From Sistotremastrum niveocremeum HHB9708 (lineage: Eukaryota > Basidiomycota > Agaricomycetes > Sistotremastrales > Sistotremastraceae): a stretch of DNA of 64,000 nt. The position numbers and the translations under genes are program-made. The stretch is taken from assembly GCA_001630475.1 (NCBI GenBank), contig KV419441.1:19064-83063 (forward strand), read 5' to 3'. Each line of letters opens with the position of its first letter. Positions within the stretch are counted from its first letter, which is position 1. Below are positions 46,651 through 57,714 of the stretch, in pieces. The notes under the pieces are model-generated. The model worked only from the letters and a program-made list of their open reading frames with translations. It was not told the origin of the DNA and made no database searches.

Positions 46651-49600
46651 ATCCTTCGGAACATGAACAAATGATCCTTCGCATTTACAGAAAATTTTAA
46701 TCCTCAGGAGGTGCTTTTCTGATGAGATGGGCGATTTGAATGGATTGGGCAGAACACAAGGTCGCGAGGATCGTCATTCGACGACTTGTGACCCTAGGTT
46801 GTCAAAGAACTTCTGCTTTAGCTGAAGCTGTCCTCACCTGAAAGCATAACTCTGTCCGGACGGGTCCTTTCACTCTCGCTCAGACGGATGTTATCGCAAT
46901 TAGAAGGCAGCCTAGCGGTCTAGCCTTTCGAGAGAAGTAAGATGGCAGCCATGCGTTCGATGGTGATTATTCAAGTTGGTCTCGTCATGTTTTGAGATTG
47001 AGATGACTCAAAGACATCCCACTAGAGAACTGAGAGAGACGACAGTCACGAACGAAAGTGACTGAACGCGTTGATCGATTTCGAAGTCATTATCGACGCT
47101 CATCGCCATTATACTCCATATCGTGGTTCGCACACCGAGGATCCATTCGCCTCACGGCGCCGACTTGTACGTCCCAATCAATGCTCGTTACGATGTCTTA
47201 TCCGAACTATAGGCCAAGAGTTTGGGAATAGACTCTGATGAAGCGGTTGAAGAGCAATAAGGCTGTGCAAGTAGTATTGGTTGGTACTTCAGCGGATGGA
47301 CTATGGACATTCATCGTGCAGTCGTAAGAAGATCGGCTTAGGAAAACAGTATCATGTATCAGGAAAGCGGTATACCCATTGAAGTAGAACTTGCAGATCG
47401 CCCGAGGGATTTCTAAAAGCATGACATCAGAACGAGACACTCAAAATATGATTGGTAGGACGGCAAACAAGCTGGCAACCGCGGAATTAACAATGGAACG
47501 GGATATGTTCGCGTCGAGGATTTGACCCGTCGTCCGTCGTCCTTCGATTCTTCTGAACAAGCTTTCATATGCGTATGTATGAATGAACTGAACATTCATT
47601 GTTTGACAACATAAATTTCATTTGAATAGTTACGCCGGAGCATCCCCCTGGCATAAATTCGGAACGTCACGACCTTTGTCGAATTGGAGATTTCGGGGAG
47701 CATTCCCCGATTTGGAAAGTAGACATGCCGACGAAGTGTGCTTCTGAGCACTTCCGAGTTCAGGCACCGCCCTGCCCGACGCTTCGGTTGTCTGGCTTCA
47801 AGATTGCCGGAATGCGGGAAAGGTTCAAAGCTGAGCAGCGCTTTCATTCGAGTGCACTAGTTGGCTTTGTGAAGTTGTCGTCAAGCACACAAAGTTCAGA
47901 AACAATATTTTCGACATTTATTTTGTTGACAAGGACTCCAGGAGAAATCGAGCCAAACGGCCTGAATGAAAAGCACTCGAGTGGCAAAGTGAGCGAACTG
48001 CAGCGAGGGCATATTATGATGGCCCAACATAATTAAGCATCCGTGAGTCACTGGAAACTCGGAGGACCACTCTATACTTCTAATGACCGTGGAGCGATCG
48101 GTCGTCTAAAACCTCTGAGAAGGATGGGGTATCGAACCTTATACTGACTCGCGGTCGGTCAGCGACTCTCAAGACACCGCAGAACTGTTCTATAAACAAC
48201 TTTGGAAGTTTGCTCCACTGCGTCGTAATAATGGAAGACCTTCTTGCGCGAATTAGAACCAACCTCTTAAGTTAGAAGCCTCACGGCACGTCGTGGGTGA
48301 AAATAGAACATGCTTCTGCCAATCTCTAGGAATAGCAGTATTTAGCTGCGAGGCTGTGATGAAGATGGAACAGAGAAATTATTGTTCTTACCGTGAATTA
48401 CGTGTGTATTCAACTTCGTTTGTCAAGTATGTCGCTCACTCAACATTTGGAGCCACTCGGAATTTCTGTGCTGAATTCAGAGCTCTTAGACGGTCGGCTT
48501 CACATTTACGCTAAGAAACAAAGGTACTTACTTGGAGATTGAATTTTATATTTGAACCCGTTCACAAGGTATCATCTGAAAATTTTGAAGACTTGTCTTC
48601 ACCGCACACCATTGCCTGCGACAGTCTGAAACCGAGTGACCGGGTATCGAGTGGGAAGCGACGGCATTCGGTAAGCGACGGTACCGACGGCAGGGCCTGC
48701 TGATCGGTGACGTAAATATAGTTCAACTCCGATCATCCGAATCTTAATTCGATCTAAGAATAGGCTTTTCATTCTCGGTAAGCGCCCGCCCCTGAAAGGT
48801 AAGGGACACCCGATCTGGCCGCCAGTGGTTGAAGCCACCGGATGCTATTTATAAAGAAGAAAACAAATGCATTGCAGCCGGCAAGCTGCTACTCAGTTTC
48901 GGCTGCTGCAGTCGGTGGCTGGTCGGATTAACAGCGTCCAGGAATAGGAGACCAGCACAACAAATGGAAGGTGGAGTTTCCAAATAGTCAGGCTCATCGG
49001 TGTCTGTGAATCCGTTCAGCTGCCAACGCTCGTGACCGCGTGCGCCTGACTCAGTGCGCGTCGGCTGGCGCCAGGATAGGGCTTCATACCTCGACGGGAT
49101 ATATTGCTGAGACTTAAGATTGACATCTGACTGGGGGATTGAATTGCTTTGAAATAATGGAACGACAAGTGAAGTCGGCGGGACATCTCGAGACTTGCGG
49201 CGGTATCCCTAGGATATTTCATGGATTAAGGTGAGCTGCCACCAGACACAGAAGAATGCTCGGGCACAGTCTCTCTAAACTTAGAACAGCTCGAATAAAC
49301 GCAATCTGAAAGATCGACCAGCAGGAAGGAAAGCCTTGTTTGGAACTCCGACTACACAACTTCGGAATGTTCAACGAACGTCGACGACGGCGTCCAGAGT
49401 GCCGGCTCGCTGTGTCTCTCGGAAGCTTACTGGACGAATCTGGAGAACGTTCTAAGCTTGATGTTGTGTTAAGCTCTGTCAGGTGAACTGGGGAAGCGCA
49501 GGCCCTGTTCATTCAAGACGACGCTGTGATCACGTTGCCATCCCGGGAGCTTCCTTCTCGACGACGACTAAGATCCGCGCTCGGATTTTCACTGGCACAA

Positions 49601-49699
49601 GTCATCGCCGACCTCGACGCAGAGACATGTCCATTTCCGAGGAGACGCCAACACATCTCTTGACCTCTTTGGCCACCAGATATTTTCCGAGTCGCTATG

Positions 49700-49706
49700 T
49701 ATAAAA
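49700..49706 (+). promoter_or_regulatory. TATA-like box of the GH7 gene
   Basis: TATAAAA about 140 nt upstream of the GH7 ATG, leaving room for a long 5' untranslated region that is pyrimidine-rich (CTTCCTCTTCGTCC). Confidence 0.45.
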
Positions 49707-49845
49707 CATGCTTCCTCTTCGTCCTATTTCTGCATCAGTCCAACTGCATCCCTCTCTAAAAAAATCCGCCCTTCGTAGGTCTTCCACTGCTTCCAAACAT
49801 CGCTAGTCTCATCTAATTCCATCCAGGGTAACCGGTTCAGTCGCC

Positions 49846-51685
49846 ATGTTCCCCGCCGCTGCTCTTTTCGCTCTCTCCTACCTTGCTGTCTCCTACGGTC
49901 AGCAAGTCGGTACCAACACTGCCGAGACCCACCCCTCTCTCCAGTGGCAAACTTGCACTGCCCCCGGCGCGTGCACCAACGTCGCAGGCAGCGTTGTGCT
50001 CGATGCTAACTGGCGCTGGCTCCACTCTACTTCGTACGTCTATTTTCATCCCGCTTCCACTGAGTCTATCTAATTTGGTCCTCCTTCTTTAGCGGTTACA
50101 CCAACTGCTACACCGGCAACACTTGGGACGCTACTCTCTGCCCCGACGCCGCGACTTGCGCTGCCAACTGCGCTCTGGATGGTGCTGACTACACTGGTAC
50201 TTACGGTGTTACCACCAGCGGCAACGCTCTCACTCTCAAGTTCGTCACCAACGGTGCCAACAAGAACGTCGGCTCTCGTCTCTACCTCTTGGCCGATGCC
50301 TCCCACTACCAGGAGTTCAAGCTCTTGAACAGGGAATTCAGCTTCGACGTCGACGTTTCCCAGCTTCCTTGTGGTCTTAACGGCGCTCTCTACTTCTCTG
50401 AGATGGCTGCCGATGGTGGTATGTCCGCATACTCCACCAACAAGGCCGGTGCCAAATACGGAACTGGATACTGCGACTCTCAGTGCCCTCGTGACTTGAA
50501 GTTCATCGACGGTTTGGTGAGTCTTGTTTTTTTTTCTAGCCTTTTCGGACTTTTCGCTTACTTTTTTCCCCAGGCCAACGTTGCTGGTTGGACTCCCGAC
50601 TCCAACTCTGCCAACTCTGGTAAGGGTAACTGGGGCTCGTGCTGCAACGAGATGGATATCTGGGAAGGAAACTCCATCTCCGAGGCCGTCACCCCTCACC
50701 CTTGCAACGTCATCGGTCAGACCGAGTGCACTGGTACCGACTGCTCCGGTGGAATGTGCGACCCCGCTGGATGTGACTTCAACTCCTACCGCATGGGTAA
50801 CACCACCTTCTACGGCCCCGGCTCTGGCTTCAACATCGACACCACCAAGAAGATCACCGCTATCACTCAGTTCTTCACCGCCGATGGCACCGACACCGGA
50901 ACTCTCTCTGAGATCCGTCGTATCTACATCCAGAACAACGTCGTCATCCAGAACTCGGTCGTCAACATCCCCGGCATCGACCCCCTCAACTCCATCTCCG
51001 AGCAGTTCTGCACTGAACAGAAGACCGTCTTCGGTGACACCAACACCTTCGAGCAGAAGGGTGGACTTGCCGCCATGGGTGAGGCTTTCGGACGCGGAAT
51101 GGTTCTCGTTCTCTCCATCTGGGATGACTACGCCGTGAACATGCTCTGGCTCGACTCCGACTACCCCACCACCGCTGATCCCACCGCGCCCGGTGTCGCT
51201 CGTGGTACTTGCTCCACCAGCTCTGGTGCCCCCGCCGACGTCGAGGCCAACTCCCCCAACGCCCAGGTCATCTACTCTAACATCAAGTTCGGCCCCATCG
51301 GCTCTACCTACAACACTGGACCCATCACGTCTAGCAGCTCTGTCTCCCACAGCTCTACCACCACCTCGTCGAGCTCCAAGTCGACCACCACCACCACCTC
51401 GACTACCAAGTCCACCACTACCACCACCTCGAGCTCCAAGTCCACCACCACCACCTCTTCTTCTTCCAAGACCACCACTACCACCACCACCACCACCAAG
51501 ACCTCTACTTCCAACGGTGCTTCTCAGACCAAGTGGGGACAATGGTTCGTACTCATATCTAATTTCGTACCCACTTTTTCTAACCTTTACTCTTTTCTAG
51601 TGGCGGTATCGGCTACACTGGACCCACTGCTTGCTCTGGATCCACCTGCACTTACTCCAACCCTTACTACAGCCAGTGCTTGTAA
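49846..51685 (+). CDS. GH7 cellobiohydrolase I with C-terminal CBM1
   Basis: Four exons (49846-50033, 50093-50516, 50574-51544, 51601-51685) give 555 residues. A signal peptide ([18 protein letters not shown]) precedes the mature start [14 protein letters not shown], typical of Cel7A. The GH7 catalytic motif NEMDIWEGN (nucleophile Glu, acid/base Glu) is intact, with [16 protein letters not shown] and [10 protein letters not shown] 75-residue Ser/Thr/Lys linker follows, then CBM1: [17 protein letters not shown] ... NPYYSQCL. The last intron splits the CBM1 Cys codon in WGQC. It releases cellobiose from the reducing ends of cellulose chains outside the cell. Strong third-position C bias sets it apart from neighbours, as expected for a highly expressed secreted enzyme. 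Confidence 0.95.
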
Positions 51686-52094
51686 GGGATTTCTGGGATC
51701 TAAAGCGGATATCATCTTTCTTCGCGGGAATAATGCGGTTGCGGTTCTCGCATACATAGCTTCTTATGTGTTATCTGTATATACATCGTCTGAATCAAGC
51801 AAGTATTGATTGGCGTTCATATCTTTCTTTTCGCGTGATTTCTTGAATGACTTGGTCTCTCAATGAAATAGTCGAGGCCTTCCGAATCTCGAGTCAAGAT
51901 GAGTCACTGATCTCGATTGCAAGATGCCGGTTGGCGGCGTATTCGCCTCAAAGACGGCTGCTACTGCTCGGCTCGTCTGCCTCGTCGACGCGTCATGATT
52001 TCGACAAGAAAAGTGTATACCACCATTGCCACCGCCTCCCTGTCTTTGTATAAAAGCCTGCCAATGTTCTGTATCGACTGCACCTCACATCATC
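51686..52094. other. Intergenic region, GH7 3' flank and monooxygenase 1 promoter
   Basis: 409 bp holding the GH7 terminator side and the TATA-like box at 52049. No other gene seen. Confidence 0.4.
52049..52055 (+). promoter_or_regulatory. TATA-like box of monooxygenase 1
   Basis: TATAAAA 46 nt before the ATG. The tandem paralogue has the same box at nearly the same distance. Confidence 0.55.
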
Positions 52095-53461
52095 ATGAGC
52101 TCTGAATCTCCTGTACGCATCGCTATCGTTGGCGCTGGCCCCGGTGGCTTGACTTTGGCACGCATCCTTCAACTGAGCGACATCTACGCTACGATAACCG
52201 TCTATGAACGCGATCCCTCCCCCACTTATCGCCCACAAGGCGGTAGTCTTGATCTTCATGGCGAATCTGGCCAAGCTGCTTTGAAAGCGGCGAACTTGTT
52301 TAACGAGTTTCGCAAGTACGCTAGATATGAGGACGAGGGTATGAAGATCACGGATAAAGATGGAAAAGTCTGGCTCGCTGAAGAGGGTCCGTTTGGTCCT
52401 CCACCTGACGAGGGTGAAGACGCTGGAAGACCCGAGATTGACAGGTATGTATTCTTTTCGGTCATGTTTGTCTCAGCTCATTGACTGACTATAGAACACA
52501 ACTGCGTGGTATTTTGCTTGATTCTCTATCGGCTTCGACAGTGCGTTGGGGGCATGCTCTTCAAAGTGTCGAACCGGTCGTTTCTGAAGGCGTCAACGAA
52601 TACAAATTACGCTTCGCCAACGGCCAGGAAGCAACGGCCGATCTGGTGGTTGGTGCTGATGGAACCTGGTCTCAAGTTCGTCCTGCTGTCATTCAGACAC
52701 TGCCGCAATATGCGGGTGTATGGGTAAGTACTCTTTCTATTTGTCCTATCAATTTGGCTGATGTGATTCCTTAGTTCATCGATCTTACTATCCCCAAGGC
52801 GTCGCCAGAGATCTCTGCTTTGGTGGGGCCTGGCCTCATTTTCGCCCTTTCTGGGGCACGCAACATCCTAGCACAGCGAAATTCAGGAGACGTCATCCGG
52901 GTCTATGCTCTTCTTCGAGAGCCTGCGGACTACATCGACAATCATCCTGACCTCATAAAGAGCCTCGCCAACATCGAGGCAGAATTCAAAGGGTGGAACG
53001 AATCTATTTTGGGGCTGATCCGCTCTGCCGACCCCACTTCCATCATCCCTCGGAAGATATACGCTTTCCCTGTCCCATTACCCTACCCCCCGTCGAACAA
53101 CAGTGGATATGAGCGTCCATCAAACCTTGGCGGCATTACATTACTAGGCGATGCGGCACATGTCATGTCGCCATTCGCTGGAGAAGGCGTGAATCTTGCA
53201 ATGATTGATGCGGCTGATTTAGCACAAGCTATTATAGGGGCTCTCCAACCCAAGCCTGACCTATCTACGACAAAAGCGAAGGTCGAATTCCAACAACTAC
53301 TCTCACATGCTTTGCGAGTCTTTGAATCGCAAATGGGGACTAGAGCTTCTGAGAAAGCTACAGAATCTGCGGGGAACCTGCTGCTCGCTTTGTCGGACAC
53401 CGCTCCGCTAGAGTTCGTGGAGAAGATCAAGTCATTTGGCCCCCCACCCGATGCAAATTGA
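52095..53461 (+). CDS. TetX-like FAD-dependent monooxygenase 1
   Basis: Exons 52095-52444, 52495-52723 and 52775-53461 give 421 residues. It is a class A flavoprotein monooxygenase (PHBH fold): FAD dinucleotide motif IVGAGPGGLTLARIL, VYERD at the end of the second strand, the ADLVVGADGTWSQVR middle motif, and the flavin motif GDAAHVMSPFAGEGVNLAM. The R-x-Q-G-G-S-L-D-L block and the PFAGEGVN loop are as in TetX and related NAD(P)H-dependent hydroxylases. Substrate is unknown. No signal peptide or C-terminal membrane helix, so it is probably cytosolic. A paralogue with the same two intron positions and the same exon 1 and 2 lengths follows 550 bp downstream. Confidence 0.88.
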
Positions 53462-54011
53462 TCGATCGATGCTTGAGAAGTCGAGGGACTGATATATGAG
53501 AGTCGTTCATGAAAGTCTTCGGCGCCGAAGTACTCATTCACATCGTGTTCAATGACCCTGCAGATTGATTTCTTTTACGAACGCAGACATCACTTACTCC
53601 CCAATCCCTATGTATTAGTTTGTATTATATAATGGGTCAGATTTGTCCCGATTAATTCAGACCTCGCGCAGTCTTCATTCAAATTCTGATTCGCATCAAT
53701 CTGGACCACTTCTAGTGAAATGTAGTAGGGTCAAGTCTTGAGGTCCAGTGAGCTATTCTTAGAGTAAACAATTAGCCGGCCTGAAACGGTCAATCAAAGA
53801 TCGGATATCCGAGTTTGAATGTTGACAGTATGTTGACTTGAAGTTGAACGTCGCACCCTTGCACCTCCATCATCAATACTCATATTACGCTCCAGCTCAA
53901 ACGATCACGTTCTTGCGACTAATAGTTTTCTGTTTGCTAGGGCGATGGTGACTTTTGCCTATAAAACCCTCGATGTGATGCACTTTGCCTGTTCTCCAAG
54001 TTGCAGCTATC
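53462..54011. other. Intergenic region between the two monooxygenases
   Basis: 550 bp with the monooxygenase 1 3' flank and the monooxygenase 2 promoter (TATA-like box at 53960). No other feature seen. Confidence 0.4.
53960..53966 (+). promoter_or_regulatory. TATA-like box of monooxygenase 2
   Basis: TATAAAA 52 nt before the ATG at 54012, in the same setting as in the first copy. Confidence 0.55.
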
Positions 54012-55376
54012 ATGAGTTCTATCCCTCCTGTGCGCATTGCTATCGTTGGTGCTGGCCCTGGCGGCTTGACTTTGGCTCGTATACTCCAACTTAGCGACAT
54101 CCATGCTACGGTCGACATCTACGAGCGCGATCTCTCTGCCACCTACCGCCAGCAAGGCGGGAGCCTTGATCTCCATCCCGAATCTGGTCAGGTCGCGATG
54201 AAAGTCGCTCAACTCTTTGCCGAGTTTCGCAAGTACGCGAGATATGAAGGCGAAGGCATGAAGATCCTCGACAAGGATGCCAAAGTCTGGTTGTCAGTGG
54301 ACGGACCGCTAGGCCCCCCTCCTGCTGAAGGAGAGTACGGCGGAAGGCCAGAAATTGACAGGTACCCCATCACTGTACTTCTCACATCACACTATCTGAT
54401 AACGTTGATCAAGAACTCAGCTGCGTGATATTTTGCTGGATTCTCTCAAGCCCTCGACGATCCACTGGGGTCATAATCTTCAGTCCGTCATCCCCGTCGT
54501 CACCGAAGGCGTCAACGAGTATAAGTTGACTTTCGCCAACGAGGTCCAAGTCATCGCTGATGTTGTCATTGGTGCTGATGGTGCCTGGTCTCGAGTCCGC
54601 ACTGCCATCATCCCAGATAAACCAGTCTATACGGGTGTTTCTGTGAGTACCATTCTCATTGTCAACTATGATGAATGCTGACTGTCTCTTCCTAGTTCAT
54701 TGATATAACTATTCGGAACCCTCCATCTACCGTCTCTGACCTCGTCGGTCCCGGTCTCCTGGGCATATTTGCCGGATCGCGCTCGATTATCGCGCAGCGA
54801 AATGCAAACGATATCATCCGTGTATATGCAGCCCTTCGAGAGTCACCGGACTATCTCGATGAGCATCCTGAATTGGGAAAGTCTCTTTCGAGTATTGAGG
54901 CTGAATTCAAGGGATGGCATCATTCTCTCCTTGACTTGATACGTGCCGCGGACCCAAACTCCATTATACCTCGAAAGATCTATGCAGCGCCTATCCCCCT
55001 TCCGTATCCCCCCTCGAACAAAGCAGGAAGTGAACGCCAACCTTCCCTGAGTGGTATAACACTGCTCGGAGATGCCGCACACACCATGTCTCCATTTGCC
55101 GGAGAAGGTGTTAATCTCGCCATGGCCGATGCAGCTGACCTCGCTCAGTCCATCATTGGCGCTCTGCAGCCTACGCCAGATCTCTCCGGTGCGAAGGCGA
55201 GGGTCGAATTTCAGCAGTTAATGTCGCATGCGTTGAGGATTTTTGAGTCTAAGATGGAGGCCAGGGCATCGGTCAAAGCGGAGGAGTCTGCCCGTAACTT
55301 GGAACTTGCCATGGCTGAAGACGCTCCTGCGGGATTTGTGGAACGACTCAAAGCGTTCAGACTTGCTGATAAATAG
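54012..55376 (+). CDS. TetX-like FAD-dependent monooxygenase 2
   Basis: Exons 54012-54361, 54414-54642 and 54696-55376 give 419 residues. The first two exons are 350 and 229 nt, identical in length to those of monooxygenase 1. The FAD motif IVGAGPGGLTLARIL, IYERD, ADVVIGADGAWSRVR and GDAAHTMSPFAGEGVNLAM are all intact, so both copies should be active. By eye the proteins are about 70 percent identical, with most change in the third exon and at the substrate side. It is a tandem duplicate that has kept its reading frame; a split in substrate range or induction is likely but not shown. Confidence 0.88.
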
Positions 55377-55700
55377 TTTTGGAATAACGTTTCTGTAACA
55401 ACAACGTGGTGTAAATCACTGTCCTGTTCCAAGCCGCTGAATGAAATATTTCCGTTTCTTAAAGTGGGCGCTTGGTCGAGTGATCATCGTCAGAGAGATA
55501 GATAATATTGGGTGAATGATTTAGATTCTTTGTATTACTATGTACGATTCTAGTCTATATATGCAAGTGTATGGCTACAGATTGTAAGAGTTCCGAGCTG
55601 CAAGATCACATAGATGAAAATGATGAGCGCGCTCTACGCAAATATGATGATGGTATATGATATGGAATGCGAGATTGAAATGAGAGGAGAAGGTCCAGAT
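55377..55700. other. Intergenic region, convergent 3' flanks
   Basis: 324 bp between convergent genes; A/T-rich with no feature seen. Confidence 0.4.
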
Positions 55701-56183
55701 TTAATGGCTTGCTTCAGGTGCCTGGAATAATAAACGAATCAATATAGGATGACCCTCTCCTGAAGTTCGAGTAACGAACCTTGGTCTCCATTTCGGGCTC
55801 ATCATGGTGATGAACCTTATGAATCAGCTTCTTTGCAGAGTCTGTTGTTGAATTAGAATGTGATGGATAAAGTTAGTCGGTACGCCTTACCTTTCAACGT
55901 ATGGATCACGCTATGATGCTCGTGTTCAGGGTGTTCGACGACCCCGTAAGTCCAACTACGGTCAAGATGACCGCGGACCGTGCTCATCTCCCCGTACTGA
56001 TTTTCCGTGAATTCGGGGGGTGAATCGGGAGCATCGGATTTGGGGGTCATATTCTGTCCGAAAAGACTGGGCGATGAAACTTCGGGCTGAAGAACGAACG
56101 TCAGTGAATGTCCAGAGTCATTAACGGGGAACACGCACTGAGATGGTTTCGGTAGAGAGGTTGGCAGATAGGTTGCTAGACAT
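55701..56183 (-). CDS. Small hypothetical protein, His/acidic-rich
   Basis: Exons 56183-56139, 56086-55891, 55841-55780 and 55721-55701 join in frame to 107 residues. It begins MSSNLSANLSTETIS, carries a Pro/Ser-rich stretch (SDAPDSPPEFTENQYGEM), then a His/Glu cluster VEHPEHEHHSVIHTLKD, and ends KVHHHDEPEMETKAPEASH. No signal peptide or membrane segment. I do not recognise a family. Four in-frame exons, canonical splice sites and a TATA-like box support it as real. The His-rich segments could bind metal, but that is a guess. Confidence 0.6.
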
Positions 56184-57714
56184 GATGATTTGGATCTATG
56201 GGTTGTAGAATTAATAAAAAGTTGCTTATGCCCTCGAGCCTTTATAGCGTTGAATCCCGACCACGACCGCCGGTGTACGCAGTAGCCAGACGTCATGATT
56301 CTACGTTGTTCTACGTCATTCCTCATGAGAGTGCAAAGATAGCCTGTCCGGAGCGCACAGCCAAGGACAAGAGAGTCGAGATAGACAACTCGGCACGATA
56401 AATTGCACGGACGTGTGGTTTGCGGAACTTACTTGGGAATAATGCCGAACGGGACCGCGGCTGCGGATAGTGCTATGACGAAGGAACAAGTAACGTTGCC
56501 GACATTGCAAAGCAGAACGAGAGCGAGAGCTCTCACGACGGCAATCGTGTGAAGAAATGGAAATATTGGACGCCTCGCGCGACGAACATGGGAAATGCTG
56601 GGTCGAATAAAGCCATGGTATTACGGCATGGTTCCTCCAGAATGCTCTAGAGCGACAGAGCTTGAGCAAATCGACCTGTACTGACTGTTGCTTTGGACAC
56701 AAGTCACGATGACGTCATCGCTAAAAAGGACCCATCCGCGTAAAACGCGTCATCTTGGTGAGCAAGCACTGACAGCTACAATCCCTGCATAAATCGCGAG
56801 CGCGCGAGAATCAGGGCAGGGTACCAGTTTCCAGCGCGAGAAAGTAGGGAAGAATGTCGAGCTAGCGGCTGTATCCTGCTCTGTACTTGCCAGCAAGTTG
56901 TTTGGTCTCTTGCCCCTTGAAAACCCTTGTCCCGGTATAGCGCCATCATTACGCTTACGAAGAAAAGGGGAGAAAGATCCAGATGATAGTACGCCGATTG
57001 CTGGTGAGATTCTTCGCATGAAAATATTGGTAGGACACCTTTTCAGAGAAGGTAGTTTGGTGGACATGCCTGGCTCAGTAGACGGGGCATGATATGCAGA
57101 GTAGTGGTGTGAAATTCAAGGGGAGAGACATCGCCGATGGCAAGTAGGCTTAGGGGGAGGGAGTCGCTGCTGCGAAGTGCTGCATTCGAATTGGGGCCAA
57201 TCAAGATATCGTTCGTTCGCACCCGAACCAGAAGGCGCAGTCAAGAATTGATCTGCTCCAGATGCATATCACCTAAAGTGCAAGACGTGCATTAAATGAT
57301 ACTGGACGATCCAGTATAGGGTCTGGATAAATTCAGTTTATAGATCCTGGCCTTCCTAATTCGAAGGATATTGTACAATTGTAAGAACGGCAGATATTAT
57401 TCAAGAATAACCCTCAACTGGCTGGTATTTTATCTGAATTTCAGGGAGAGCCAGAGTTGAGTCGATTTCACAGGATGAACTGGTTCTGAAGGTAAGGCAA
57501 GATTGAAAGTAAGAAGAAAGCCGCCGCCAGCGCTCGGGACACTCCGCCCAAGCCGCTGTACGATCATGTCAGGGTTGACAGGACGTCTAACTCGCACAAC
57601 CGACTGAGCCTCTCCTGGTCATCGTCCGTGTCGTCGGCATGAACTCAATGATTCCGGTCGACTAGGATTATTCTATTTCATTGCATATTCTTTGGTGGCT
57701 TCAATCCGACGGGA
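56184..57714. other. Intergenic region upstream of sedolisin 2
   Basis: About 1.5 kb between two divergent starts. Frames at 56316-56702 and 56750-57067 lack motifs and splice structure and are not called. The minus-side promoter TATA is listed. Nothing else seen. Confidence 0.4.
56240..56246 (-). promoter_or_regulatory. TATA-like box of the small hypothetical gene
   Basis: TATAAAG on the minus strand, 57 nt upstream of the ATG at 56183. Confidence 0.45.

Larger units (their letters stand above)
44042..49845. other. Gene-poor region between DUF6535 gene C and the GH7 gene
   Basis: 5.8 kb without a gene I can support. It contains the large inverted repeat at 44361-45911 and a possible DUF6535 remnant near 46480-46650. 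From about 46700 to 49700 I see only scattered short frames with no motif, splice pattern or repeat structure. Confidence 0.5.

Noticed and set aside
50070-51542. 490-codon open frame antisense to the GH7 gene
   Set aside because: It is Gly/Val/Arg repetitive, mirrors the Ser/Thr linker and the strong third-position C bias of GH7, and crosses GH7 introns without its own motif. It is a codon-bias shadow.
49846-55376. Secondary-metabolite gene cluster built on the monooxygenases
   Set aside because: No polyketide synthase, NRPS, terpene cyclase, prenyltransferase or cluster regulator is nearby; neighbours are a cellulase, an orphan and a peptidase.
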